Shown piece after piece: positions 14,747-27,665 of a stretch of DNA of 64,000 nt. Below the pieces are notes generated by a model. That model saw only the letters and a program-made list of their open reading frames with translations, ran no database searches and had not been told where the DNA came from. The stretch comes from Acanthochlamys bracteata (lineage: Eukaryota; Streptophyta; Magnoliopsida; Pandanales; Velloziaceae), in assembly GCA_019914995.1 (NCBI GenBank), contig CM034131.1:8960501-9024500 (forward strand), read 5' to 3'. How positions within the stretch are numbered: position 1 is the first letter of the stretch; each line of letters starts with the position of its first letter. The position numbers and the translations under genes are program-made.

Positions 14747-15561
14747 ATGGTAGTTCAAGTCTATGGGAAGAGCACTAGCCCTCAGAGAGTGATGCTTTGT
14801 CTTGTTGAGAAAGGTGTTGAGTTTGATATTGTTTCAGTTAATCTTGAGAAAGGAGAACAGAAGCATCCTGAATACATGGCTAAACAGGTCAAAATTCTTC
14901 AAAGCAAATTTACGTTGCTGCATTTTTTTTCTTTTTTCCTTCCCTAAAGAGTTAAGTTGCTTTGCTGTTTGTAGCCTTTTGGACAAGTTCCCTACATCGT
15001 TGATGGTGATTTTGGGCTCTACGGTAAAAGTGTTGTATTATCTTTGGAGCTGAATAAGTTTTGTTAATTGTGCTTTGATGTTTTTGCTACATGATAATGT
15101 TTTTATATTTCAGAATCTAGAGCAATAATGAGATATTATGCTTCAAAAAACGCAAAAACTGGAACAAATCTCCTCGGCAACACGCTTGAAGAACAAGCTA
15201 AAATAGACCAATGGATCGATGTAGAGGCAATCAACTTCAACCCTCTGGTGTTTCCCATAGTGTTCAACAGTCTGATTCTTCCAAAGCAAGGTAAACCTGG
15301 AAATCAAGAAGCAGTGAGGAGTTCAACAGAGAAGTTGGAAAAAGTTCTTGAAGTCTATGAACAACAGCTCTCAAAAACAAAGTATTTGGCGGGAGATCGG
15401 TTCACCCTTGCTGACTTGACTCATATTCCTCCAGCATGGCAAGTTCTGATGAATTGCAAGATGATGGATTGATTACAAATAAGCAACATGTTAAAGCATG
15501 GTGGGAAGATATCAGCAGCAGGCCTTCCTGGAAGGAGGTTTTGGAGATCGCAAGTCGTTGA
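14747..15561 (+). pseudogene. phi-class glutathione S-transferase with C-terminal frameshift
   Basis: Three exons with clean borders and the usual GSTF structure: 14747-14887, 14975-15023, and 15114 onward. The N-terminal thioredoxin-like domain has the phi pattern (VQVYGKSTSPQRVMLCLVEK, KHPEYMAKQ, PFGQVPYIVDGDFGLYESRAI) and the helical domain carries LAGDRFTLADLTHI. After that the frame runs into TGA at 15470-15472. The family C-terminus (ITNKQHVKAWWEDISSRPSW and stop at 15559-15561) continues in another frame. The shift lies at about 15450-15470 and amounts to a loss of about four bases compared with the expected family sequence. The truncated product would lack the last roughly 30 residues, including the final helices, so a working cytosolic detoxification enzyme is doubtful. 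A sequencing error cannot be excluded. Confidence 0.8.
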
Positions 15562-16235
15562 CTCACTAGTCCTTAGAGTCATCTTTCTTCCATGTTTGCC
15601 AACAAGTACTCTAATGGAAAGCTTCAGTACGTTCCTTTTTAACTATAAAAGATTTCAAGTGTTAATGTATTCTGTGGTGCGTAGAACAAACAATTAGCCT
15701 TCACAATGCATTCAGCATGTAATAGGTTATTTGACGTTTGACAAGATGCTTTCAACCTTTCGTTGGTATGAGATCCTTCCAATATTTTAATGCTATGTAA
15801 TTCAAATGAAGTAAAATTCCCATATAATTACTAAAAAGGTGGGTACACCACAATTGGGAATCATACTTTGTGCTTTGGATTTAGAAGGCAAAATTACAAC
15901 AGCAGCAACTGATCTGGCATTACCTCAAACAACGGAAACGGTAAGGTAGACAAAACAACAACATCATCAGGGAATTCATCCCATTACACTAGTTTGCATA
16001 TATATCAAAGTTGAGGGGTAGTATTGTGTCTTCACTGTCAACATCCCCCCATGTACATTTCTTTTTCTTTTACAAGATTTTAACTCGTACAAAATGGATG
16101 AACCAAATGCTATATAGGCACCGGGTCGTAGATGAAGTCAACAGATGTAAATTCATTCATGTCGCCATGGTTTGTCAAAGAAAATGTAGTCACCAGTTGT
16201 TCTTTAGGTTCAACCAAGACCCATATCTTGCACAA
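15562..16235. other. convergent 3' flanks of GST and ERV genes
   Basis: Two genes point at each other here. The right part is the 3' UTR of the minus-strand ERV gene. Short open frames on both strands show no family resemblance. Confidence 0.55.
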
Positions 16236-19200
16236 TCACCTGATTATGCTCTTGGAGTTTGACCTTACAACTGCATCAACGAGCCTATGCATCCACCGGT
16301 CCAGCATACCTACATACATATAGTGCAAGGGTTAACATGAACATCTTCTCAGATGAGAGGTTCAAAACAATTGACCATCTTAAGAAGTAGATATGCTAGC
16401 TAATGCTTAAGAGACCTGTCAGCGCAAATGTACCACCAAGAACTGCACAAAGCCGTGTGATGAAGTGCAGGAAGCTACGACGTTCTTCTTTTATTGTCAC
16501 AGTAATGGGCGAAAGATCATAGATGAAGTAAACAGCTGTATGAAAGAGTCTTAGAAATCAGAACTAACTACCAACCAGAAAAGGAAGGGATGATGGATCT
16601 TGAGACAAACCTGGCCAGGACCTGTCACCCTCGTGTATGGGGACAAAGTATTCTGTGACAGAGAACTGGTTTGTTGCCAGTACATCTTTTGAGAGATATC
16701 TGTACTCAGTTGGAACTATCTGCATAACAACCACGAAGGCCTTCTCAGTCATAATTACTATTGACAACAAACATGAATGCCTTTCTGTACTCAATTGGAA
16801 CTATCTGTGGAAAGCCAACAAAGCCCCAGTACATAGCTACAACTTTGGGTGTACAAAAGATATACTTGTGTAATAAGGACGGAACAGATTGTCTTTATAC
16901 AGAGACAGTTAAAATAATAGAAACACATATGCTTCCTGATAGAAACCTTGTCCAATGGCATTTGAAGCATATGAAGCAACTAAAGTACAGTTCAAAAAAA
17001 GAAAACTCCAAGTAGCTACTAAAATATAGAATATAATCTAATAGGTGATCACTTACCTTAATGTAGTATTTGAATGTTCCACCTGTTTCATGCAATATTC
17101 TAGTAGTTCCATCGAGAGGATTATGAATTCCTGGGTACTTTGGTCCAAATGACAAATCATGAATGATATGACTGACATTCACATTTTTTGATCCACCAAA
17201 GATCTATAATTGACAAGAAAGTGAAAAGCAATTCAGAAACAAGACCGGTTAAGGCAACCAAATCAGGCATTTTAATTTTTTTAAACAACACGAGAAGCAC
17301 ATGAACTATCCTATAAAGGAAAGAAACAAAAGCTTCCTTCCTTCTTGGCATGCCACAAGGTTTACCATAATACCCGATATAATAAAGTATAAGGATAACA
17401 ATTTTGAATTAAAAGATGGTTTATTACCTGTTGAGCTACAAAGATGCTCAACCCATGTACGGAGACATGAAAGTTTCCAGCAACCCTCTGAACATCCAAT
17501 ACTCCATAGACCTGTGCAAAGTTGTTCATTGTTTTCATATAAACTACCAAGCAACATATCAAAACATCATGCAAGTACAAATACAAAAGTCTTGAGGAAA
17601 GTACAAAAACGGCATACTCGACATCCTTCACCATTCTCCATAGCATGTTTAACATTCTGTATCATTTTCTCTGTATCAGCATTAAACCCATGCTCATGTT
17701 TCTTCTCGGAGCTATCTTCATGATGATCTTTATCATCATCTGTTAACAGCAAGAATAACATGTTATTACCTCCAATAACATATTTTATTGCACTACATGG
17801 TTCACTGGAAGGACAATCAGGTCATGTTTATCTCAAGCCTATATAAAAGCACTACCAAAACAATAGGAAAACAAACAGGGGGCATTGATCTGTTGGCAAT
17901 GACAATGACGCTCGTATAGAGTATTTCGTTAAGAGATATTGTTCACATGATCGCAAAACTAACAGAATTTTAAACCAACATGTTGGACATGCATAAAAGA
18001 GCATTACAAAAGTGCCAATCACTGATAAGTAATAACGATCCAATGAGAGAAGAAAATGTATACTAGAGGCAACCATCAACCTTAATCATGAGAAATTAGT
18101 AAAATGGATGATCAATTTTTTGTCCGCCATCAATGTTTCATCCAATCAGGATCATAAGCAATCATAGGATGTAAAATTCTTTCCATTTGACTCAAGAAGT
18201 GGTATTCCTAATAAAACCTTTCAGAGTAGAGGGAAAAGACACATTTACGCGAGTCAACAATAAGAAAAGAAGCCATCATTAATGAACTGAAGACAAACAA
18301 ATCCATTATGCAGCTACCTAAAGTTCTTCAATGTAAACAGCAAGGAAAGAGGAGCATACCATGTTTATGAGCTGAATGTTCCTTTTCGACGAGATCGTTT
18401 AGGTATTCCGTGCCAATGATATGACCATGCTTATCCAAGCGGAGCTGCAATTACAATATCAAAAAGTTCCTTGGCACTGTTAGCACACTTAGCCAAAGGG
18501 AAGTCAGATAAGTGCGCTTGTCGTACAAAAGTGACAAAGTGCTTGTCATGGAGGTTAGTCCATCAATACGCTCTTAGTATATGTCAAATGTAGTTATGTC
18601 GATTAATTACCAGAAAGATACCAAAAATAGTGTGGTATTTTTATATCATGTAGTCATAACAAAGAATCAGTCTACCTTCCAAATATTCGTATCCAAATCG
18701 ACCTCATGTTTGCCAGACATATCTATCGCATCCACACTGAGAACTGTCAAACATTTACTTGGTGAGTGTTTATCTTGAAATATTAGAACTTAATAATTCT
18801 CAGAAGAGATAATTATGCGATACGGTCACTAGAGCCTGGCAAAGCAGAAATTGATAAGCTACCTTCGCAAGGCAATGAAGGAAGTGTCATATTGATGTGA
18901 ATTGGAAGAGTTTCCCCTCTTTTAAGATCAACAGACATCTGCCACAAGCATGAAAATACATTGTTCAACAACTGCCATCTTCCCAGACACTATCTTTGCT
19001 TTTCATATAGGACACGAATGAGAAATTTTTACAAAATCTCACAGAATTATTTTGCTTGAGATAAGGAATTACATAATCGTATATAAATGCTGCAGGAGAA
19101 CAACAAACACAGTAAAAATACCTGATGCACTGTGTAAGTTGTGAGATAATATTGCAGCTCATGAACGAACAAGGTGGCAATGATCGCAAGCCCAATGACA

Positions 19201-19377
19201 GAAACTAACACCAATGAAATTTACATAAAAACTTAAAAATTCAATCTCTGGAACATCATCAACAGCAAAGAATCATCTAAAAAATTACATACCAACTGCT
19301 CCTGATTTTGTCTTCTGCAGCAAGTGCTCATCTGCACGAGCAAATGCGTCGAAATTCTTCAACGATTGGATCCTCAT
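16236..19377 (-). CDS. ER-Golgi vesicle cargo receptor, ERV46/ERGIC3-type
   Basis: Eleven exons on the minus strand: 19377-19293, 19204-19122, 18938-18863, 18743-18676, 18444-18360, 17739-17618, 17511-17428, 17203-17057, 16719-16611, 16535-16416, 16309-16236. Phases sum exactly to 350 residues. It starts MRIQSLKNFDAFARADEHLLQ, the plant ERV signature, with a membrane helix at about 28-50 (VVSVIGLAIIATLFVHEL), a lumenal COPII-coated ERV domain (VYGVLDVQRVAGNFHVSVHG, SHIIHDLSFGPKYPG, NPLDG, FKYYIK) and a second helix near the C-terminus (LCAVLGGTFALTGMLDRW). A charged His/Asp/Lys-rich insert at about 130-150 is variable in the family. The protein cycles between ER and Golgi in COPII/COPI vesicles. 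A non-coding first exon probably lies upstream of 19600 (donor GTGAGC at 19600-19599, acceptor GATAG just before the ATG). Confidence 0.93.
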
Positions 19378-20345
19378 TTTGGTCCTATCACACCAGGCAA
19401 AATCCAAATAAAAAACTCAAATTATATCACCAGTTCTACAACATCTATAACATCTCTTTAACCAAAGCAAAACAATGAATTGCATAAATTGGATCAATAA
19501 CAACAGAAAATGCAAAAATTGCGAAAGGAAATCTCAGAAAATGTGCCTCGATTTCGAGATCAATCAGATCGGCGACGAGAATCAAAGGAGAGACGCTCAC
19601 CCGCTGGACCCGATGAGGACGAAGGTCCAAGCGAATTATTGGGTCTTCGAAATTGCAAAACAAGCTGTATTACTCCTTACACGGTGTTAACGGGTTTGGA
19701 CTTAATTATGGACCCATTTATGTTCCCATTAGTTCAGGCTTTCCCCAGACGTATCTAACCTGGCCCACTAATTAACTTCGGTCAGGCCAACAATTAGCCG
19801 CAGCCAATTAGCCGCAGAGCCCATAACACTTACGGGGAACCGGCCCGATTCATAATTGTCGGAGCAGGCCGATCCAGCCCGGATTTAGCTGGATTGAAAT
19901 CCAAGGTCAGAGTCTTTGCAGCGTCCTGCTCGCTGAGCTGAGAGAGTATTTTTTCGCAGTTTTGTCGATTGTTCGAGGTATTAAATCCGATATCAGCTTT
20001 CTTTTTTCTTTTTTTTCTTTTTGGTTTGATTTTCTTATTTGTGTTGCTGCACCTTTCACGTTGTTTTTTGGAACTGGAAAAAGGAAGGGGTTTCATGAGT
20101 AATGTAGATTTTTGGCTATTTTTCTGTTATTTTTCTTCTGTTTTATTTTTAATTTCTGTAGGATTCAGCGGCCTGTTATATGAAGATCTTCGATTTAAAA
20201 TTGGATCGAACTCATTCATCAAGCATTTCTTCAGATTTTCAATTAACAACTGAATTGAAAATTGGATTCTCCTTGGTTTGGTGTTTACTAAGTGAAACTT
20301 TTTTGCTTAAACAAATTTTGCAGGTGAGAGTGGTGCAAGTTGTGA
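19378..20345. promoter_or_regulatory. head-to-head promoter of ERV (minus) and HDH (plus), with leader introns
   Basis: The two coding regions start 968 bases apart and diverge. ERV leader exon: about 19690-19601, intron 19600-19387. HDH leader exon: to 19977, intron 19978-20323 (donor GTATTA, acceptor TTTTGCAG). That leaves roughly 200-250 bases between likely start points, containing GGCCCA near 19764 and related GCCCA words, the site II type common in shared housekeeping promoters. Splice sites and motifs are seen; shared control is inferred. Confidence 0.55.
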
Positions 20346-23300
20346 ATGGGTGTGGCATTTGTACCTTTGACAAGGTGCAATAAGACCATCAAGACTAGTA
20401 TTTGGGGATTCCAGTTTCCGACATACCATAAACTAATAAGAAAGAATTCGATTTATTTCCTTTCAGGTATGTTTGCTGTACTTAGGTATTTATTTGATTA
20501 TCTTTTCTTGAGCATATATTTAAGCATTAGTGTTGTAGCAAAATAGGAAAATTGTGTCATTGTGTGTAGCTCTGATCCTCCGCTTGATGATTGTTGCAGG
20601 ATCTAGAGTGTATTCTACTAAGTGCGCAATGAAATCCTATCGACTTGCAGAACTTAGTCCTGCTGAAATTGATAGCCTCAAGGCTCGTCCACGTATAGAT
20701 TTTTCTTCAATTTTCAACACGGTTGGTACAGAATGTTCTTAGGTAGCTTTGTGAGAGTTGGAAAGATTATAGTATTGGCTGATGAGGTCTCACTATGTAT
20801 AAACACTCTCCTTTCTCATATATCAGGTGAAACCAATTGTGGATGATGTACAGAGTAGAGGAGATGACGCAGTTAAAGAGTAAGTGCTGTTTCTTGATTC
20901 CGGCCATATTACTAAATCTAAAACATATGTCACTGATACCTTAACTTCTATTTCAGTTATACTGCAAGGTTTGACAAGGTCATACTCACTGAGGTAGTAC
21001 AGCTTGTTTCCGATCTTCCAACACCAGAGGTAGGTTGCTCTGGCTGTGGTTAATACTGCTGCAAGATGCGTGTCTTGTTATATTGGGCCCTAATAATACT
21101 GGCTACAACTTTACACAGGATCTATTGACCTTTTTGCTTTTGTGGTCTTTGGTTACTTAGTCATCTAGGAGAAATTAGCTATGCTCCCATGTTTCCAGAA
21201 AAGAGAATGTTCAACAATTGGATGTGTGCTCTCACAATCCTCCTTTTAGTTTTCAACAGAAGGAGTAACGGAGTGGTGGGATTGTGTGAATTTCATTGCA
21301 TAATGAGTAGATAAACTTACCCAAGCAGTATATATCTTCAAATTCCTTAATCTTTGATTTCTTTAGAGAAGTTTGTTTTTGAGTTTGCTAATTTGACTTC
21401 TCATGCTTCATTAGCACAATGCCTTTTGTACGAGTTACTTTGGTAAGTAGTATCAATTGCGTGCCTTTAGAAGAAAGTTCATATTGACTTTTGTTATTAT
21501 CAATTGTTATTGGAGTATTGCAGGCTAAGAACTCATCTTTAGTTGGGAATTTATTGAGAATTAGAGTCCATTCTCCATACAAGCCTACTTGTAGAGAAAT
21601 ACTATAACTTTCTAACTTAGTATTAATACTACATCGAATATTAATACGATTAATCTTTCTTCAGACTTCTGATTTTGTTGTAGCATTTCTGATTTCTGTG
21701 AATTCATATACACTCCGCAACTTTGAAAAGCTGATCTGCTTTCTTGTGAAGAAGTTTAGACCTTGACTTATTGGAATCTGTCCACATGCTTATGGAATAA
21801 CGGTGATAAAATTGCAGCTTGATGCATCTGTTAGGGAAGCATTTGATGTTGCTTATGACAACATATATGCGTTTCATGCTGCTCAAAAGGTTCCTGAAAC
21901 CTATGTGGAGAACATGAGAGTGAGTAGTCAACAATCAGCTTGTGACTCTATCTTGCTTTTAGTTTTCTTTCTTTTATATTCTCTCATGATTGACTTTGTT
22001 AGGGTGTCAGGTGCAAGAGAATAGCAAAGTGCATTACCTCTGTGGGTCTTTACGTTCCAGGAGGGACTGCAGTTTTGCCTTCAACTGCTTTGATGCTTGC
22101 TGTGGTAGGCACATCTCTTATTCCAGTTTATAGTAATTTGTAATACATTGCTAATAGCTAATACTTCAACAAATGGCCCTGGCTGAAGTTCTTTATATAT
22201 TTTTTCTTGATCAGCCTGCACAAATTGCTGGATGCAAAACAATCGTCCTTGCAACACCCCCTGCCCGTGATGGTAGTATTTGCAAGGTGTTTTTCTGACA
22301 AATTTGCATACAATTTTTTTTTTATAGAGAATAGAAAATTGTATACAGTTAGTCACTAGAAATTGACTTATTAGTTGCTTCTAGGAGGTGCTTTACTGTG
22401 CCAAGAAAGCTGGTGTGACACATATCCTAAAAGCAGGCGGAGCCCAGGCAAGAGGGTCTTGAAATGCATACTGTTGTATACTTGACATTTTGTTAGTAAT
22501 AGTGCAGATGTTACCTTGTGCAGGCAATCTCAGCTATGGCTTGGGGAACTGCGTCTTGCCCTAAGGTATATATATTTCTGCAAACTGTGATGGGTTGATG
22601 TTTCTGCATGAGCGTTATCATTCAGCTTGATGATCATCCTTTCTTCTCATTGATTTGAATTTAATATCATGTTATCATGCAGCTTGATGATCATAGCATC
22701 CTTTGTACTTCTTGAATCAAAATTATAATCTTCTGTCTTTGTTGTTACTTGTTGTAATTGATTGATTTCAATTCATGGATGTTAGAACTCCTCAATCAGT
22801 AATTGCTGAAAAGCAATATGCGGCAGTCCTCATGACTTTAATAAGGCCTTGGGTTGATGTTGTGATGCAAACTTGACTATCCCTTGGTATAACACTATAC
22901 ACAGGTTGACAAAATTTTTGGGCCAGGAAACCAGTATGTCACAGCTGCAAAAATGAGTCTCCAGGTATGGTGCTTTTGTTTATCTTTAAGTGTCTAACAG
23001 ACTTCATACTAGATATATTAGAGCAGAAAGAGTAGCCCGCCCAACTCCACTTACTTCCATTCTCCTGGACCTACATTCCAAAGTTTGCGGAATTATTGGG
23101 ATTTCATCTCTTAAGTTCAAAATGCATCCTGTTGCTTATTTGGTTTTCATAACTTTTTCCAGAATACTGAAGCCTTCGTTGCTATAGACATGCCAGCAGG
23201 TCCCTCAGAAGTTCTAGTCATTGCTGACAAGCATGCGAACCCAGCTCATATAGCAGCAGACTTGCTTTCTCAGGTGATTATTTTATAATTTCAACCGAAA

Positions 23301-24593
23301 TTACTGAAAAAAGCATGGTTAGGCACCACTTTTGTGGTTGGTTTGTCTTCCATCTTTGACATTATGAATAAACTATGTTTGGCCTGGGCTGGGAGTTTTT
23401 CCCTCAAATCCATACTTAAGATTTTGGAACCTAAATTGTAGTGTATTTATTCTTAATTTCTTCAAGCAGTTCAAGCTGTGGAATTTAATATGAAAGTTAT
23501 GCTATTCTACAGTTTGCTTCATACTGTACATCCTGAAGCTTACATTCTACCTATTTTGTAGGCCGAACATGGTCCGGATAGCCAAGTTGTTCTTGTCATT
23601 GCAGGTGAGGGTGTAGATGTTGGCGCTATAGAAGCTGAGATTAAACAACAATGTTCAATGCTTCCCAGAGGGGAGTTTGCTTCAAAAGCTCTTGGCCACA
23701 GTTTTACTGTTTTTGCTCAGGATATTGCTGAGGTGCCTGATAACTACAGAAACACTTATTGAAATGACAGTTCATTTAATTTTTAAAGAAAAATGCATAC
23801 CTTAACGTTGAAAGCACTTAAAGAAAATTTGCACGCTAGAGGAAACATACGCTTGTTATAGTTCCTATTTCATCATGAAGCAAGCTAAAAAACAAAGAAC
23901 AATTAGCTCATACCATTTTCTCTGCAAGCTTGTTCTGCTAAAGTTTTAGTGTCTAAAATTTCAGGCGTTATCCTTCTCAAATTTATATGCTCCTGAGCAT
24001 TTGATAATTAATGTCAAAGATGCTGATAAGTTGGAGGGTCTCATCGAGAATGCAGGTAATAGTTAATGGCTCATTTGTATTTTGTACTGCTATGGGCTGT
24101 AATCTTGATGTTTTTCTTCTATTTTGTCAACTGGCCGTTTCTTTTTTCCCTTCTTTTCTTTTTTGTTGAGGATAACAGCATTGCTGGAAACTGTATGTTC
24201 TGCTATTTGATTATTTGTTACTATGACAACAAACCTGAAGCTGCTCTAACCTCTAACCCCGCCACGACATCAGAGATAGATTTCAAAAGCATCTCATATG
24301 AGAATGTCCTTGTTTCAGGCTCTGTTTTTATCGGGCCATGGACTCCGGAAAGTGTTGGGGATTACGCAAGCGGAACCAACCATGTGCTACCAACTTATGG
24401 CTATGCAAGAATGTACAGTGGAGTCTCGTTGAGTTCCTTCCAGAAACATATCACTGTGCAGTCTCTAACAGAGGAAGGCCTGCAACAACTGGGACCCCAT
24501 GTCGCCAAGATGGCAGAGGTCGAAGGTCTAGAAGCTCACAAAAGAGCAGTCACCCTTAGGTTACAGGACATTAAAGCAACTGTACCTAGCTGA
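20346..24593 (+). CDS. HDH: histidinol dehydrogenase, plastid
   Basis: Fourteen exons: 20346-20466, 20600-20721, 20827-20879, 20957-21029, 21818-21919, 22003-22104, 22215-22286, 22385-22447, 22524-22565, 22905-22964, 23163-23273, 23562-23732, 23965-24055, 24319-24593; 485 residues, phases consistent. It catalyses the last two NAD-dependent steps of histidine synthesis, L-histidinol to L-histidine, using Zn. About 50 N-terminal residues, basic and Ser/Thr-rich, precede the HisD core and fit a chloroplast transit peptide. Core motifs: [38 protein letters not shown], the Zn-ligand region [36 protein letters not shown] and the C-terminal [11 protein letters not shown]. All key residues are present. 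Exon 8 ends with a GC donor (22448-22449), a rare GC-AG intron; every other intron is GT-AG. It is probably a single-copy housekeeping gene. Confidence 0.96.
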
Positions 24594-26226
24594 TGATTAG
24601 TATTGGTAACCATTAGTTATTCGGGTGGATTCTCAGAATTGGCAGAAAGTGTATGTTACACACTTTTTAGTAACCGACTGTATATACATCTTTGGCAACT
24701 GTTGTATGCAGAATGTTGTGTTGCTAATAAAAACTTTAAAGCTCCACCATCAGGGAAGTCACTTAAATCTGTCAGGAGATCACTCTATCTATACAGTGTA
24801 AAACAGGCTGATTTTGCGGATTTAGTTTGCAATTTAGGGCTACTTATTGTTTGCGAGAAAGGATTATTTTTCTTGTATTCGTAAAGTCGGCACACTATAC
24901 CAGGTTTTGCAAGCCTGGTCCATCGAAATTACATTAGCATAAAAACGTGCTAGTTTTCGCAATGTTTTTGCAGTAAGCCACACTTTATTCTTAATACCAA
25001 TTTACGAATAGAGCGTATTAATTAATTTCTTGCAATTAAGTGAAATTAGATTTGTAAAAATCGGATAATTATTATTTTCAATTATATTCGCGGAGATTGT
25101 ACGCTTAACTAATTAGATTCTTTTTAGCTATAATTCTTATTCTTTTTAATAACTACTATCATTGAGAATGTTGTAGGCAACAATTAGCGACATTTCATGC
25201 TTGTGTTATTATGTCTAATTGATAGACCCATGTACTCTATTACCATTAAACTTCTTACAGCAGTGATATTGTAAGAATCTATTGCACATTCTCAACGAGC
25301 TACCTGTTCAGAATTCAGAATCCTAGTAATGATCAAACTCCTAATTAATGCTTGGCGAAGATGTGATCAAATGTAATTACATTCTTTCGAGACAAATTGT
25401 TCGCCTGACTTCAAAATTTTTTTTTTAAACAAAAAAAAAAAATGAAAACACAGAAAATGGTTGACTTGGCAAGGAGAAGTAATGAGGATTTTATTGAGGC
25501 CATGAACCGAAACGATTACGGCCAAGGTCCAACCCAAGCATATTAGTAAAGCCAAGGCTTATGTTTATGTTCACCTCGTTCTCTGACCAACTTTTGAAAT
25601 TCATGCCATCTGCATCAGGATTAAAAGAAAAACATCAGAATACTTGCAATTTCATACCACACGACTTTTTCACTAATACGATATCTTCACTAGCCTGAAA
25701 AATTCGATGACCTTCGGTTCACTTATGCTTCACAAAGACAGCTCTGAGCTTTGAACAATATTGCAACCCAGGAAATCTAACATATGGGTTCTAAAGAAAA
25801 ATTCCATCCTCGCGACTCACGTTCAGCTTTCGTGCTTTGAGAAAACAGACTCACTTCTCACGGCTTTGAGAAAACAGCCTCGCTTTCTAACATATAGATT
25901 TTTTTTAACAATCATAAAAATAAACATGTCATAAGATAGCTTCTTTTGTTTTTTTTCCCAGAACCTGATAACTCTTATGTCCCCAAATACTATGATTCTA
26001 TTGGCATGCAAAACTGGGAACTACCATGACAATCAAACTAGTAGATTCAGATAAGTGCATGGGAATGTTTCCCATAGCATCATAAAAACTGAATCTTTTC
26101 TAGTATTGCTGCAGCAATATATTCAGCAATCTGAATTTATAAAAACTCTTAACTTTGAAGTATGTGATCCTTTAACAAGATGAAAGCTTCAAGGAGTTAA
26201 AAGGGCATCTTCTTTGAATACCTTAG
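24594..26226. other. convergent 3' flanks of HDH and VHA-G
   Basis: HDH 3' UTR runs from 24594; the region to 26226 contains the VHA-G 3' UTR on the minus strand. A poly-T/poly-A block lies at 25417-25445. No gene was recognised. Confidence 0.6.
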
Positions 26227-26873
26227 CTAGTTATTAACAGTTGTAACTTGCTTCATGAGCATATCAGCAACATCAGAGGCGACAGTAGATGCTGCATCAT
26301 TTAAAGATTTGATCTTTGCCTCTGTCTCATCTTCAAGTCTTTTCACATGCGATCCCGAGCTTCCAGTGGTCTAAATCAGAAAATCACGCCATTAAAACAA
26401 ATTTACTTGTGGAGTTCGTTCTTTTTTATTTCTTGTGCAATTGCAAGCATTACAAGAGACTAAGAAAAGGAATTACCTCAGAGACTTTCCGTTGGAAATC
26501 CTCCTCTAATGATGCACGATAAGCAGCAGCATCTCTTTCAGCTTCATCTTTTGCCTGCCTCATTCTTCCCGTTTTCACTATCAAGAGGGTGATGCATTTC
26601 ATATAAAGTACTGATTGAATAAACTATCCTACTTCCATGAAATCCATGAAAACAAATGCTTCGAATACGTTCACATCGCAACTGATATAGGCGACATTTC
26701 CACAAAAACGGAAACAAAAAAAACCAGAATTGCAGAAATAAGTTTATACATTATTTATAAAAAAGGAGTTTTTAGAAGAGATTACTGTTTCTAGCATTGG
26801 CAATGATTTGTTGAGCCTCCTGCTCAGCTGTGAGCAACATCTGGATATTGCCCTTTCCTCTAATCCCCTCCAT
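26227..26873 (-). CDS. VHA-G: V-type H+-ATPase subunit G
   Basis: Three coding exons on the minus strand: 26873-26786, 26577-26477, 26370-26227; 110 residues, the usual length for subunit G. It begins MEGIRGKGNIQMLLTAEQEAQQI and continues as a long charged amphipathic helix (RMRQAKDEAERDAAAYRAS, HVKRLEDETEAKI) ending KQVTTVNN. Subunit G pairs with subunit E to form the peripheral stalks that hold the V1 head to the membrane sector on tonoplast and endosomal membranes, supporting proton pumping. The conserved N-terminal Gln/Ala helix is intact. The reading just after the first exon (NARNMKTGRMRQ) departs a little from the commonest plant sequence, but the frame is fixed by the splice phase. 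Confidence 0.95.
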
Positions 26874-27665
26874 CCTGCAGACTAATCAACACAAAATTCT
26901 ATGAGATAATGATCACAAAGTCAATATATATCTTTGCTTATGCATGCAATAATTTCCAGACCAACACGAACATTGCATTTCTCTCAAATAACCACTGCCA
27001 CATACATCTTCGCATTATGATCTAACAGCATCTCGTCATCAATCAAATTCATCGAATTAAAAAGCACTTTCAACCCAAAAAACAGAAACACCAAAATAGA
27101 AAATTGAGAACAAAACCGATCAAACGAAATAGCCATCAAATCGGTAACCGATAATGCAACAAGTCATCAATCTGATTCAAATCGAACATTCATACAGAAA
27201 CTGTTTGACAAATAATTTTCTTCAAATAAAAAAAAAAAATGAACTGTAAGCACAAAAAATTAAAATGAGAGTGACAAAAACAAAAAAAAAATCTAGCCTT
27301 TATAATTACCTTGTTCTTTCCTCAACTTCTGGACTTCACAATTCCTTCTGGATTTTATATAACTAGCGGTGTCGTCTTCAATGAAAACCATCAGGAAACT
27401 TAGATCTATTTGCATAATAATTCCTCTAATAATTATTTTGCACTCACTTTAAGCTACTAATTCATTCCCCAAAACCAATCTTCTTCCAACCGTGAATGTT
27501 AGCTAACTCATGAGAAATACTAGATCCAGCTAAAAAATTTCACGTTTCCCTTTGCAAAATGTTACCGAAATGGTCCTACAATGCAAATTATTCTAGAATA
27601 GTTAGAAGACCTACTTTAGGCAAGATTAGAGAACCGAAATGGCCTGTCACGCTTACTATGGGCCT
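26874..27665 (-). promoter_or_regulatory. VHA-G leader intron, non-coding first exon and promoter
   Basis: An acceptor CTGCAG lies one base before the ATG and a donor GTAATT lies at 27309-27308, defining a leader intron of about 435 bases. The non-coding exon lies upstream at 27310 to about 27360. TGGGCC at 27659-27664 is a site II motif about 300 bases upstream. Leader introns are common in V-ATPase genes and often raise expression; that effect is inferred. Confidence 0.55.

Noticed and set aside
24066..24593. 175-codon frame overlapping the end of HDH
   Set aside because: It is intron 13 read through into exon 14; a clean acceptor at 24318 gives the conserved protein.
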